NCBI RefSeq assembly: GCF_026898155.1
Contig: NZ_CP114029.1
Location: forward strand, 2,770,001-2,834,000
Reading direction: 5' to 3'
Length of the DNA: 64,000 bases
From: Jiella pelagia
GTDB taxonomy: Bacteria > Pseudomonadota > Alphaproteobacteria > Rhizobiales > Rhizobiaceae
The position numbers were made by a program, and so were the translations under genes. Below, in pieces: positions 17,993-26,922 of the stretch. The notes under the pieces were generated by a model, which was not told the DNA's origin, did not search any database, and saw nothing but the letters and a program-made list of their open reading frames with translations. Within the stretch, counting starts at the first letter, position 1; each line of letters begins with the position of its first letter.

Positions 17993-19096
17993 ATGAAGAA
18001 ACTGATCACGGCGCTGCTCGGCGCCAGCCTTTTGTCCACCCCGGTATTCGCCCAGTCGGCCTGGACCGGCGGTGACGACCAGCCGACCAACCCGCTCGCC
18101 TGCACCGGCGAGTCGCCGGCGCCCGAGCCCGGCGAATACAATGGCGGCACGCCGACCAATGCGCCCGACCGCAACGGCAAGGACCTGACGGTCGTCGACA
18201 TTCCGAAGCTCGTCGGCGTCGGCTACTTCGCCAGCACCGCCTCGGGCATGCAGGAAGCGGCGAAGGAACTCGGCAACATCACCATCAACACCGATGGCCC
18301 GACCCGAGCGAACATCGACGAACAGATCACCTTCGTCGACAACTACATCACCTCGGGCGTCGACGGCATCCTGTTTGCCGCCAACGATCCGGTGGCGATC
18401 GCGCCTGTCCTGGAGAAGGCTCTCGAAGCCGGGATCAACGTTGTCGGCTACGACGCCGATGCCGAGGCCGATGCGCGCCAGTGGTTCGTCAACCAGGCGC
18501 TGCCGAACGGCGTTGCGAAATCGATGATGGACCAGCTGGCGTCCGAAATCGGCGAGGATGGCAGCTTTGCCATCGTCACCTCGACCTTCACCACGCCCAA
18601 CCAGGCGCGGTGGATCTCGGAGATGCAGGCCTATACCGAGAAGTGCTACCCGAACCTGAAATTCCTGGAGACGGTGGAAGCCCAGGAGGACAACATCCTG
18701 TCCTTCAACCAGGCCCAGACGCTGATCAACAAGTATGGCGACGAGTTGAACGGCATTCTCGGCATGACCTCCGTCGCGACGCCGGCCGCCGCCGAGGCGG
18801 TCCAGCAGAACAGCCTCTGCGGCAAGGTCTCGGTGGTCGGTCTCGCCCTGCCGAACGCCATGAAGCCCTACATCAACTCCGACTGCATCCAGTCGACGAT
18901 CCTCTGGAACACCGTCGATCTCGGCTATGCGGCCGCGCAGGTGATGCGGCAGGTCGCCGACGGCACGCTGAAGCCCGGCGCCACCACCGTCACCGCCGGC
19001 CGCCTCGGCGAGTTGCAGATCGTCAACCAGAGCCAGGTCCTGCTCGGCCAGCCGAAGGTGTTCACCAAGGCCGACATCAACGACTTCGACTTCTAA
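17993..19096 (+). CDS. rhaS: Rhamnose ABC transporter periplasmic binding protein
   Basis: The 367-residue protein has a cleavable signal peptide (MKKLITALLGASLLSTPVFA, cut before QSAW) and a periplasmic-binding-protein-1 fold: GYFASTASGMQEAAKEL, DGILFAANDPVAIAPVLEKA, NVVGYDADAEADARQWFVNQ and TTVTAGRLGELQI. GAGGA upstream at about -10 supports the start. It closes the rightward rhamnose operon and is followed by a perfect 11-bp hairpin. Confidence 0.92.
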   Translation: MKKLITALLGASLLSTPVFAQSAWTGGDDQPTNPLACTGESPAPEPGEYNGGTPTNAPDRNGKDLTVVDIPKLVGVGYFASTASGMQEAAKELGNITINTDGPTRANIDEQITFVDNYITSGVDGILFAANDPVAIAPVLEKALEAGINVVGYDADAEADARQWFVNQALPNGVAKSMMDQLASEIGEDGSFAIVTSTFTTPNQARWISEMQAYTEKCYPNLKFLETVEAQEDNILSFNQAQTLINKYGDELNGILGMTSVATPAAAEAVQQNSLCGKVSVVGLALPNAMKPYINSDCIQSTILWNTVDLGYAAAQVMRQVADGTLKPGATTVTAGRLGELQIVNQSQVLLGQPKVFTKADINDFDF

Positions 19097-19106
19097 AGGT
19101 CGATAT

Positions 19107-19135
19107 CCGGGCGGCGGCGAGAGCCCGCCGCCCGG
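19107..19135 (+). terminator. GC-rich hairpin after rhaS
   Basis: CCGGGCGGCGG (19107-19117) pairs perfectly with CCGCCGCCCGG (19125-19135) around a seven-base loop, starting eleven bases after the rhaS stop codon. There is no run of T afterwards, so it may be a stabilising 3' hairpin as much as an intrinsic terminator. Confidence 0.6.
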
Positions 19136-19485
19136 GTGATCAGGCGGCCCGCTTGCTCGATGGGATGGCGTGGCCGAACCGCTGAGAAGCCACCTCATCC
19201 CGAGGTGCTCGCGGTCAGGCGCGCGATCTTGAGGTGGATGTCTGCGAGGTGCGCCAACGCGATACGGCCGGCGCTCTCGCAGGGACGGTTCGGTCTCCCG
19301 GCGAGCGCAAGCAGGCCAGACCGTGATCGCCGACTGAGGCTTCAACGAAGCACGTCAGAAGCCGACATGCGAAAATCCGATCAGGGTCGATGCTCAGAGC
19401 TGTGTGCGATTTCATACTTGCCAAAGCCTCTTTCGGCGTAGCATCCAATGCCGCGACATAGCCGGCCGCGACTTTGGAGCTTGAA
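19136..19485. other. Intergenic region upstream of the histidine kinase, with a short palindrome
   Basis: Apart from CACCTC-ATCCC-GAGGTG (19191-19207), a perfect six-base dyad of the kind seen in alphaproteobacterial dispersed repeats, no coding or RNA feature is recognisable. The promoter for the two-component pair should lie here. Confidence 0.4.
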
Positions 19486-20622
19486 ATGAAACGTGTAGAT
19501 GCCAGCGGCCAGAAGATTGCCGCTCTTGTTCGTGAACACGACTGGTCGTCGACACCGCTCGGACCGACGGACGCTTGGCCTGAGGCGTTGAAGCTCCTCC
19601 TCAGCATCATGATGGGCTCCAACCAGCCCATGTTCGTCATCTGGGGTGACGACCACCGGATCATCTACAACGAAGGCTATGCCGAGATCTTGGCGTCGAA
19701 GCACCCTGCGGCGCTTGGAATGCCGTTCTTCGAGGTCTGGCACGAGATCCGGGCCGACCTGGAGCCGATCGTCGCCCAGGCCATGGCGGGTGAGTCCGTC
19801 TTCATGGACGACATCGAGCTGCTGATGCACCGGAAGGGCTTCCCGGAGGAGACGCACTTCTCGTTTTCCTACACGCCCGTACGAGATCCTGATGGACGCG
19901 TCGTCGGCATCTTTTGCCCCTGCGTCGAGACCACCGGACTCGTCATGTCGCAGCGGCAGCTGCTGGAGCGCGAGAGGGATCTGTCCAAGGCCATCTCCAT
20001 CCAAGAGACTTTGCTGGAGGAAAAGGACGTCCTCCTTGCTGAGGTCAACCATCGCGTCAAGAACAGCCTCCAGCTCGTCGTCAGCGCGCTCAACCTGCAA
20101 AGCCGACGGATCAAGGATCAAGCGACGAAGGCCGCCTTCGAGCAAGCCATCACACGCGTCCGGGCGATCACCTCGGTGCATGAGCGCCTCTACAAGTCGG
20201 ACAATCCGCTGGCAGTCGAGATGAAGACCTATCTTGAGGGGCTCGCGGACGACCTCGCGGTGACGCCGGAGATACGCGACCAGATGCGGGTCGAGGTCGA
20301 CGACGTCACGATGGGCACGGAGCGGGCGATCCCACTGGCGATCATCGTGAACGAACTCGTAACCAACTGCCTGAAATATGCGTATCCAGAGGATCGCCCC
20401 GGTCCGATCGTCCTTTCTCTCCAGAAGAGGAGCGACGACATGCTCGAGCTGACGGTCGCCGACGAGGGAGTCGGCATGTTGAACAAAGAAGAGTCCGGCG
20501 GAGGTCTCGGCACGAGGCTCGTCGCGACCATGGCAAGCCAACTCGGAGCCGTCGTCGACAAGTCGGCCACACAGGAGGGTTTCAAGGTCTCGATAGTCTT
20601 CTCCCGGGAGGAGTCCGCATGA
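19486..20622 (+). CDS. PAS-domain sensor histidine kinase (HisKA_2 type)
   Basis: The protein has 378 residues from ATG 19486, chosen over TTG 19474 because GGAG sits six bases before it. Residues about 45-150 are a PAS sensor (MFVIWGDDHRIIYNEGYAEI, then FSYTPVRDPDGRVVGIF). The dimerisation/phosphoacceptor segment AEVNHRVKNSLQLVVSALNL places the phosphorylated His at about 189. The HATPase region has NELVTNCLKYAYP, DEGVGM and GGGLGTRLVA. There are no membrane spans, so the signal is cytoplasmic. It is translationally coupled (ATGA) to a receiver-only response regulator. An in-frame GAGGCTC at 20514-20520 is genuine. The stimulus is unknown. Confidence 0.88.
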   Translation: MKRVDASGQKIAALVREHDWSSTPLGPTDAWPEALKLLLSIMMGSNQPMFVIWGDDHRIIYNEGYAEILASKHPAALGMPFFEVWHEIRADLEPIVAQAMAGESVFMDDIELLMHRKGFPEETHFSFSYTPVRDPDGRVVGIFCPCVETTGLVMSQRQLLERERDLSKAISIQETLLEEKDVLLAEVNHRVKNSLQLVVSALNLQSRRIKDQATKAAFEQAITRVRAITSVHERLYKSDNPLAVEMKTYLEGLADDLAVTPEIRDQMRVEVDDVTMGTERAIPLAIIVNELVTNCLKYAYPEDRPGPIVLSLQKRSDDMLELTVADEGVGMLNKEESGGGLGTRLVATMASQLGAVVDKSATQEGFKVSIVFSREESA

Positions 20623-20996
20623 CTCTTTCCGTCCTCATCGTCGAAGACGAGATGCTGTTGGCCTTGGATCTCGAGGACATCCTAATCGACGCTGGGTACG
20701 ACGTTGTCGGAAACGCCGTCGACATGCACCAGGCGATCGCGATGTGCGAGAAGCACGGTGAAGGGATAGACATCGCCATCATGGACGTCCACCTCGCCCG
20801 CGGGACGAACGGCGTCGAGACGGCCAAGGTTCTGCGTCAGCGGTGGGACATCCCATCGCTGTTCGTCAGCGGCAACATCGACGAGAAGATGCAGGCGCTG
20901 GCGCTGGAGTGGGAGCCGGCCGGTTTCGTTGGAAAGCCGTTTTCACAGCGCGAGGTACTGAAGGCGCTCGCTGCCTTTTCAGCCGATGCTGCCTGA
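20619..20996 (+). CDS. Receiver-only response regulator
   Basis: This 125-residue CheY-like receiver domain has no output domain. Acidic pocket VEDE (8-11), phosphoacceptor Asp56 in IAIMDVHLARG, conserved Ser in LFVSGN and Lys in FVGKPF are all present. It overlaps the histidine kinase gene by four bases. Lacking a DNA-binding domain, it likely works by protein contact or as a phosphate sink in a relay. Confidence 0.88.
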   Translation: MTLSVLIVEDEMLLALDLEDILIDAGYDVVGNAVDMHQAIAMCEKHGEGIDIAIMDVHLARGTNGVETAKVLRQRWDIPSLFVSGNIDEKMQALALEWEPAGFVGKPFSQREVLKALAAFSADAA

Positions 20997-21382
20997 AATG
21001 ACAAGCGAAAGGTTGCATAGTCTGTCAGCCGTAACGTGCATTCGGTCCGATGCGTGCAGGGCTCGCCTGACTGTGGCGATTGCCTTGGATAACGCGATAA
21101 GTCGGATTGAAGGCTTCGGTTCTATGTCGAGACTCGATTCGGCAACGGCGAAAGATCCGCGGGACAGGCCCGAGGATGACGCGCTGTCAGCGCTTTGTCC
21201 CGAATTCCTGGCTATCCGTCGGAGCAGACCCCCGTTGCCAGCCGCGTGCCGCTGATGTGTCAACGCGTTCGCCTCGGCGTTGAGGGGACCTGCACTCCAT
21301 CGCCGCCCATGGGGGCGAGTGAACCCGTGGCTCGCGCGTCCGCCTGTCGATTTCTCTGACGACCGGCGGGCCTCGTCCAGGC
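20997..21382. other. Intergenic region, no feature recognised
   Basis: The 386 bases between the convergent response-regulator and short-chain-dehydrogenase genes show no convincing coding sequence, RNA or hairpin. Confidence 0.4.
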
Positions 21383-22114
21383 TCACCGCACCGAGTATCC
21401 TCCGTCCGCCATCAGCGTCGCGCCGTTGACGATGCCGGCCTCGGCCGAGGCGAGATAAAGAGCGGCGGCGGCGATCTCGGAGGGGCGCGCGAAGCGCCCG
21501 ACGGGGATGTCCCGCCGTGCCTTTTCGCCCTTTTCGCCGGACCAGCCGACGAGGGCCATGGGCGTTTCGACCACAGTCGGGGCGATGGCATTGGCGGTGA
21601 TGCCGTATTGCGCCCATTCGATCGCCAGCACCTTGGTGAGGTTGATCAGCGCCGCCTTGCTGGCGCCGTAGGCCGCGTGTTCCTCGATGGCGATGACGCC
21701 GGCCTGGGAGGAGACGTTGACGATCCGCCCGCGGCCGGACACCTTGAGGAAGGGGAGGGCGGCGGCGGCCATCAGCCAGGGCGCGCGGAGATTGATCCGC
21801 ATGGTGCGGTCCCATGCCTCGATCTCGGTCGTGTCGGCGGGAAAGACGATGCCGAAGCCAGCATTGTTGACGAGGATGTCGATGCCGGTCTCGCGGCCGA
21901 TCGTCTCGACGCCAGCGGCGATCGCCGCCGGGTCCTCCAGATCGATCACGGCGTGGCGATGCTCCGGCCCGAGGCGCGCCGCAAGTCCCGATGCATCGGC
22001 GATGTCGACGAGGACGAGCCGGGCGCCGGCCTTGGCGAAAGCCTCCGCCATGGCGACGCCGATGCCGCCGGCCGCCCCGGTGATCAATGCGGTCAGGCCC
22101 GACAGATCGGTCAT
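21383..22114 (-). CDS. Short-chain dehydrogenase/reductase (last gene of polyol operon)
   Basis: The 243-residue classical SDR has a TGAAGGIG cofactor loop (12-19), VNNAG in strand 4, and the catalytic Ser-Tyr-Lys in NVSSQAGVIAIEEHAAYGAS plus the following K. An Asp after the second strand (LVLVDIAD) predicts NAD(H) use. It is the last of six leftward genes with two other SDRs, a PfkB kinase and an epimerase, suggesting oxidation of a sugar alcohol or ketose intermediate. The substrate is not identifiable by eye. Confidence 0.85.
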   Translation of the reverse strand: MTDLSGLTALITGAAGGIGVAMAEAFAKAGARLVLVDIADASGLAARLGPEHRHAVIDLEDPAAIAAGVETIGRETGIDILVNNAGFGIVFPADTTEIEAWDRTMRINLRAPWLMAAAALPFLKVSGRGRIVNVSSQAGVIAIEEHAAYGASKAALINLTKVLAIEWAQYGITANAIAPTVVETPMALVGWSGEKGEKARRDIPVGRFARPSEIAAAALYLASAEAGIVNGATLMADGGYSVR

Positions 22115-22199
22115 GCTGCTTCCTCCCGAAGTTTCCCTTGGAACGCGCCGGCGGCGACCGGCGACCGGGGGGCCGCCGGCGCGCCGACGCGGGTCTGGC

Positions 22200-22928
22200 T
22201 CAGATGTCGAAGTTGGTCGGCAGGACGACCATGTCGCGGATGGTGACGTTGCGCGAGCGCGTCAGCATGTAGATGATCGCGTCGGACACTTCGGTCGGCT
22301 CGATCAGGCTGCCGCTGTCCTTGGCCGCCTGAAGCCGCTCGGCCGGCCAGTCGGCGAGGAGGGCGGAGACGACCGGGCCGGGCGAGACCTGGCCGACGCG
22401 GATGCCGTGCTTGTTCAGCTGCCGTCGCATGGTCTGGACGAAGCAGGTGATCGCCCATTTCGAGCCGGAATAGACCGGCTCCCACTGGATCGGCATGTGG
22501 CCGGCGACCGAGCAGGTGACGACGATGTCGCCGGTCTTCTTCTCGATCATGTGGGGGATGACGTCGCGGACGTTCTTCATCACGGCGTTGACGTTGAGAT
22601 TGAGCATCCGGTCGATGGTCGCCGTGTCGGTCTCGGTCAGATCGCCGCCGATATAGGTGCCGGCATTGCAGTGCAGGATGTCGATCCGACCGGTCTTTGC
22701 CAGGATCTCCGGCACCATGGCGGCGCAGCTTTCCGCGTCGAGGAGATCGGTGACCTGGGAGATCGCCTTGTCGCCGAGACGCTCGATGAGCTTTTGCAGC
22801 GCAGCCGCGTCGCGATCGACCATCACGACGCTCGCCCCTTGGGCGATCAGCGCCTCGGTGGTGGCAAGGCCGATGCCGGACGCAGCGCCGGTGACCGCGG
22901 CGACCTTGCCGTTCAATGATTCAGCCAT
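22200..22928 (-). CDS. Short-chain dehydrogenase, ribitol 2-dehydrogenase-like
   Basis: A 242-residue SDR with VTGAASGIG at 12-20, LHCNAGTYIGGDL in strand 4, and the active site TCSVAGHMPIQWEPVYSGSK. The unusual CNAG in place of NNAG and the GHMPIQWEPVYSGSK stretch resemble pentitol dehydrogenases of the ribitol type, from my recollection of that family. Asp in VVMVDRDA suggests NAD. It stands between the other two SDR genes in the leftward operon, 85 bases from the one downstream. Confidence 0.82.
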   Translation of the reverse strand: MAESLNGKVAAVTGAASGIGLATTEALIAQGASVVMVDRDAAALQKLIERLGDKAISQVTDLLDAESCAAMVPEILAKTGRIDILHCNAGTYIGGDLTETDTATIDRMLNLNVNAVMKNVRDVIPHMIEKKTGDIVVTCSVAGHMPIQWEPVYSGSKWAITCFVQTMRRQLNKHGIRVGQVSPGPVVSALLADWPAERLQAAKDSGSLIEPTEVSDAIIYMLTRSRNVTIRDMVVLPTNFDI

Positions 22929-22965
22929 GTTCTTCTTCCTTCGATATCGCGTTGGATCGAGCGTC

Positions 22966-23699
22966 TTAGACGCTCATGAAGCCGCCTTCGACCGGCAGGA
23001 CGGCGCCGGTCACCATCGCCGAATCCGACGACAGCAGCATCGCGATCATCGACGCGACGTCCTCGACCTCGGCGAAGCGGCCGATCGGCGTGCGCGTCAT
23101 CATCGGCCCGCTCTTTTCCGGGTCGCTCCAGGCGGCCGCGGCGAGGCTCGGTCAAAGTGATGCCGGGGGCAACGGCGTTGACGCGGATGCCGTGCGGTCC
23201 GAGGCTCCTTGGCGAGGACGCGCGTCGCGCCTTCCAGCCCGGCCTTGGAGGCGGCGTAGCAGAGGTGGTTCGCAAAGCCGCGATGGCCGGCGAGCGAGGT
23301 GACGTTGACGATCGCCCCGCCGCCGCCCGCCGCGATGCGCGCCCGGGCGAATTCCTGCGCGCAGATCAGCGCTGCCCGCAGATTGATGCCGAGGACGGTC
23401 TCGTAGCCGTCCTCGGTGAAGTCCAGCGTGCTTTCGAGGACGTTGGTGCCGGCGCAGTTGACCAGATGATCGGCGGTTCCCGCCTCCAGCATGGTGGCGC
23501 GGGCGACCTTCGGGTCGAGAAGGTCGGCCTTGATCGTCCGGCAGCCCGTCTCGGCGGCAAGGCTCGCCAGGTCGGAGTCGGTGCGGGCGATGGCGACGAC
23601 CTTGGCGCCCCGCTCGCTCATGAACTTCGCGGTGGCGCGGCCGATACCCTTGCCGGCGCCGGTGATGATGACGGTCTGGCCGTCGAAGCTCTGCGGCAT
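22966..23699 (-). CDS. Short-chain dehydrogenase/reductase (two one-base insertions, 23143-23149 and 23201-23207)
   Basis: The protein starts [20 protein letters not shown]. It continues through [11 protein letters not shown] and the active site [20 protein letters not shown] plus K. The frame then breaks twice, at GAGGCTC 23201 and 23143. Reading GAGCTC at both restores the standard [20 protein letters not shown] and [19 protein letters not shown] segments and a C-terminal [13 protein letters not shown]. The repaired protein is 243 residues, normal for a classical SDR. It resembles xylulose/carbonyl reductase-type enzymes, but the substrate is inferred only from the polyol setting. Confidence 0.85.
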
Positions 23700-23802
23700 G
23701 TCTTGCTCTCCCATTGTCTCGAACTTGTCGCGCCCGGTGCCCTGCCGGTCGCGGATCTTCTTCGTCTCGATCCTCACGCCCCGCGCGGCGCGGGATCGCG
23801 GC

Positions 23803-24779
23803 TCACGGCGCGGCGCGCCCTGTCGCGGCGATGAAGGCGTCGAGGCTCGGCGCGGGTGCCGGCTCCCTCCATCGGTCCGCGGACCGTGACGTTGCGGGCG
23901 CCGGCCGCGCAGCCATAGGTGAGGGCCTCCTCGACTCTGGAGCCGAGCCGCCGGCAGGCGACATAGGCGCCGCCGAAACAGTCGCCGGCGCCGGTCGGGT
24001 CGATCTCGGTGACGGCGAAGGCGGCAACGTGCAGCGGCTCGGCACCGGGGGTGAAGACGCTCGCGCCGCGGGCGCCTTCCTTCAGTGCGATCTCCGGAAT
24101 GCCCATCGAAAGGAGCTTCCCGATCGCCGCCTCGCGGCCAGTAACACCCGCCGCGCGTTCGAGGCTCCTCGCCGGACGGCAGGAGGAGGTCGGCCATGGC
24201 GACGAGTTCGGCAAAGCGCCGCTCGGTCGCTTCGTCGTATCTCAGCTCCTTGCGAAGGTTCGGATCGAACGACAGCGACCCACCCCGCTCCTTGACGACC
24301 CGGACGGCGCGATCGATGACCGCCACCGCGCTCGGCATCGACAGGGCCGAGCCCATGACGTGGATGTGCCCGGCCTTCGCCACCAGCGCCTCCACCGCTT
24401 CCGACCAGCCGAAGCGGGCCGCCGCGGAGGTGGCGATGTTGTAGACGAAGTCGCGCGAGCCGTCGGCCCGGTAGCGCACGAAGGCGCTGCCGGTCGGATA
24501 ATCCGGATCGACGGCGATCGCCGAGACGTCGGCGCCGTCACGCGCCAGCCTGTCGACGTTCAGCCGGCCGAAATCGTCCGCGCCGACGGCACCGACGATC
24601 GCCGCCGAGCCGCCGATCCGGGCGCACTGGTCGGTGAAGATCGCCGGGGCGCCGCTGGCAAACGGGCCGACGAGATCAATCGGCTCTCGGAAGCCGTCGC
24701 CGACCGACGTCGCCATGATCTCGACGAGGATCTCGCCGACGGTGATCGTCGGGCCGAGATGGTCCGGGGCGAGCGCCAT
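23803..24779 (-). CDS. PfkB-family carbohydrate kinase (two one-base insertions, 23842-23848 and 24161-24167)
   Basis: Two GAGGCTC heptamers split the gene into three frames. Restoring GAGCTC gives a 324-residue ribokinase-like protein. Signature 1 region is [18 protein letters not shown]. After the first repair site (LLPSGEELERAAG) comes the catalytic [13 protein letters not shown]. After the second repair site the protein ends [15 protein letters not shown]. It probably phosphorylates a ketose or ketopentose produced by the neighbouring dehydrogenases. The stop of the epimerase gene upstream is only a few bases from its start, indicating one operon. Confidence 0.87.
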
Positions 24780-24782
24780 GGG

Positions 24783-25667
24783 TCAGGCGGCCGCGTTGAT
24801 CTGGCGGGCGATCGTCGCCTCCTGCCACTTCGCTTCGATGAAGGTCCTGGCGTGGGCGGCGAGCGGGTCGTTGTCAGTCCAGGTGTCGCGCCAGATGCCG
24901 CAGGCGACCGACAGGGCCTCGTCGACGATCGCGCCGGAAAAGCTCTCGAAGGTGATGTCGCGGGCGTAATCGATGTCGGTCAGCGCCCGGAACGAGGCCG
25001 AGAAATCGATCGTCCCGGTGCCGAGGAAGCCGCGATAGTTCTCGCCGATATGGAAGTAGCCGAGCTTGTCGCCGGCGAGGCGGATCGCTGCGGCGGGATC
25101 GGCCTCCTCGATGTTCATGTGGAAGGTGTCGAGATGCAGGAAGACGTCGTCGCGGCCGGTATCGGCGATGAACTTCAGCCCCTGTGCGGTGGTATTGAGG
25201 AGGTTCGATTCGAACCGGTTGACGATCTCGAGGACGATCTCGACGCCGCAGCTCCTGGCGATCTCGGCGGTGGCGGCGATCGCCTCGACGCTGTTCATCC
25301 AGCCGTCGCGGCTCGGCATCGAGTCGTATTTGCCGTGCTTGGAAAACAGGATGCCGCCGAGCCGGATGCCGCCGACGTCGCGCACCGTCTTGACCACGTC
25401 GGACAAGAGCGCCCGGCCCCTGGCGACCACGTCGGTGTCCTCGCTGGAAACGTCGCTGTCGGCCGGCAGCCCCATGGTCACGACGATCTCGATGTCGAGC
25501 GAGCGGGCCTTCTTTGCCAGCCTGTCGAGGTCGTAGCGGCCGGGAAAGAGATAGGCGAATTCGATCAGCCGGTAGCCGTGCTCGGCGGACTTTTCGAGAG
25601 CCATTTCCAGGCCCTCCTGGGTCTTGCCGTCGGTCCAGACGAAAGAATGAATGCCAAGGCGTCGCAT
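24783..25667 (-). CDS. Sugar (phosphate) isomerase/epimerase, D-tagatose/D-psicose 3-epimerase-like
   Basis: The 294-residue TIM-barrel protein is of the xylose-isomerase-like superfamily. The signature pieces of ketose 3-epimerases are present: VLEIVNRFESNLLNTTAQG contains the first metal-binding Glu, VFLHLDTFHMNIEEAD the Asp and substrate contacts, YFHIGENYRG the His, and ITFESFSG the last Glu. It likely epimerises a ketose at C3 using Mn or Mg in the cytoplasm. Directly downstream is the PfkB kinase and upstream the SorC regulator. Confidence 0.85.
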   Translation of the reverse strand: MRRLGIHSFVWTDGKTQEGLEMALEKSAEHGYRLIEFAYLFPGRYDLDRLAKKARSLDIEIVVTMGLPADSDVSSEDTDVVARGRALLSDVVKTVRDVGGIRLGGILFSKHGKYDSMPSRDGWMNSVEAIAATAEIARSCGVEIVLEIVNRFESNLLNTTAQGLKFIADTGRDDVFLHLDTFHMNIEEADPAAAIRLAGDKLGYFHIGENYRGFLGTGTIDFSASFRALTDIDYARDITFESFSGAIVDEALSVACGIWRDTWTDNDPLAAHARTFIEAKWQEATIARQINAAA

Positions 25668-25731
25668 GAAGTGTTCCTCCCGAATGCTAGTTCGCCGCCG
25701 CTTCCCGGGCGGGGCGATTTCTTAAAGGGTT

Positions 25732-26733
25732 TCAGCCGGCGCGCTGCTCGGCCGGCGGCCGTCTCGTCTGGCGCCCTTCCGCGGCGTCGACGAGAAGTTC
25801 GGCGGTCACGTCGTCGGTGATCAGTGTGTCGATCAGGCCGCGCCGCGCGGCGGCACGGATGATGTCGACCTTGTGCGGCCCGGCCGCCGCCAGAATCTTC
25901 TCGGGCGTGCGTTCCACCACGTCAAGGTCGACGCCGATCGTCCGCCGGTCGAGCGGATGGGCGATCGTCTGGCCCTCTTCGTCGAGAAAGCGGCCGAGGA
26001 CGTCGCCGATCGCGCCGGCGCCGGTGATGGCGGCTGCCGGAAACTCTTTCGGCAGTCCGTTGGCGACGAGATAGGACCTCGGCGAGATGTCGCTCGCCGT
26101 CAGGATGGCGGCGTCGAGGGCCTCGAACTTGGCGAAATGATCGGCGAAGATCTCCTGCGACAGGAAGATGTCGCGGTCGACCCCTTCCGACAGGAAGATC
26201 GGCGCCGCGAGCAGCGAGTAGCTGGCGCCGAGCTGCGCGGCGAAGCCCGAGGCGATGCTGAAGGAATTGAACGAGGCGCCCTGCATCGTCCCGCCCAGCA
26301 TCGAGACGATCTCGACGTCGGGATTGGCAAGCTGCGGAAGCTTCTGGATCGCCGCCTCGAGCGTCATGCCCCAGGAAACGCCGATCATCCGCCAGGCCCT
26401 GGAGCGAAGCCGCTCGGCAACGAGCGCCGCCAGCGCCGCCCCGACGGCGCCGTGATAGTCGTAGACGTCGCGCCTTGCCGGGGCGACGATCGCACGCTTG
26501 ATGCCGAGGTCCTGGCGCAGCCTGTCCTGGAGTTCGATCCGCGCGACGAAGGGCGATTCAATCCGCACCTTGACCATGCCGAGCGACTTCGCCCGCTGGA
26601 TCGCCTGGTTCACGCGCAGCCGGGTGGTGTCGAGCAGCTTGGCGACCTCGGCCTGGGTCATGCCGTTCACATAGTAGTGCCAGCAGACTTCGGCGGCGAA
26701 GGCCTCGCTCTCGTCCTGTCCCTCCCGAACCAT
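25732..26733 (-). CDS. SorC-family sugar-binding transcriptional regulator
   Basis: The 333-residue regulator has an N-terminal helix-turn-helix (YYVNGMTQAEVAKLLDTTRL, then RVNQAIQRAKSLGMVKV). A SorC sugar-phosphate-binding domain follows, with VSWGMTLEAAIQKLP, AAPIFLSEGVDR and TGAGAIGDVLGRF segments. It heads the leftward catabolic operon and is divergent from the ABC transporter operon across a 189-base gap containing a perfect inverted repeat, so it probably controls both. Relatives such as EryD regulate erythritol use in rhizobia and Brucella. Confidence 0.86.
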   Translation of the reverse strand: MVREGQDESEAFAAEVCWHYYVNGMTQAEVAKLLDTTRLRVNQAIQRAKSLGMVKVRIESPFVARIELQDRLRQDLGIKRAIVAPARRDVYDYHGAVGAALAALVAERLRSRAWRMIGVSWGMTLEAAIQKLPQLANPDVEIVSMLGGTMQGASFNSFSIASGFAAQLGASYSLLAAPIFLSEGVDRDIFLSQEIFADHFAKFEALDAAILTASDISPRSYLVANGLPKEFPAAAITGAGAIGDVLGRFLDEEGQTIAHPLDRRTIGVDLDVVERTPEKILAAAGPHKVDIIRAAARRGLIDTLITDDVTAELLVDAAEGRQTRRPPAEQRAG

Positions 26734-26781
26734 TCCAGCCTCGCCAGCACCCGCGCAACGAAGGCCAAGCTATGGCATGAC

Positions 26782-26845
26782 TTACAAATGGAAGACAACG
26801 CATACATTTGTAAAAAATTCACTTGCATCACGGGCCATACATTTG
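26782..26845. promoter_or_regulatory. Candidate SorC operator: inverted and direct repeats
   Basis: TTACAAATG (26782-26790) and CATTTGTAA (26805-26813) are perfect inverted arms 14 bases apart. The ten-base CATACATTTG occurs at 26801-26810 and again at 26836-26845. The AT-rich block stands out from the GC-rich surroundings and sits between the divergent SorC and binding-protein genes, so it probably contains operator and promoter elements. Confidence 0.6.
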
Positions 26846-26922
26846 CATCCTTGCGTCGGAGGCGTCGCGGCGCGGCCATGGGGTCATGTCGCCGCCGCTC
26901 CGGACCGAACGGGAGGAAGTCC

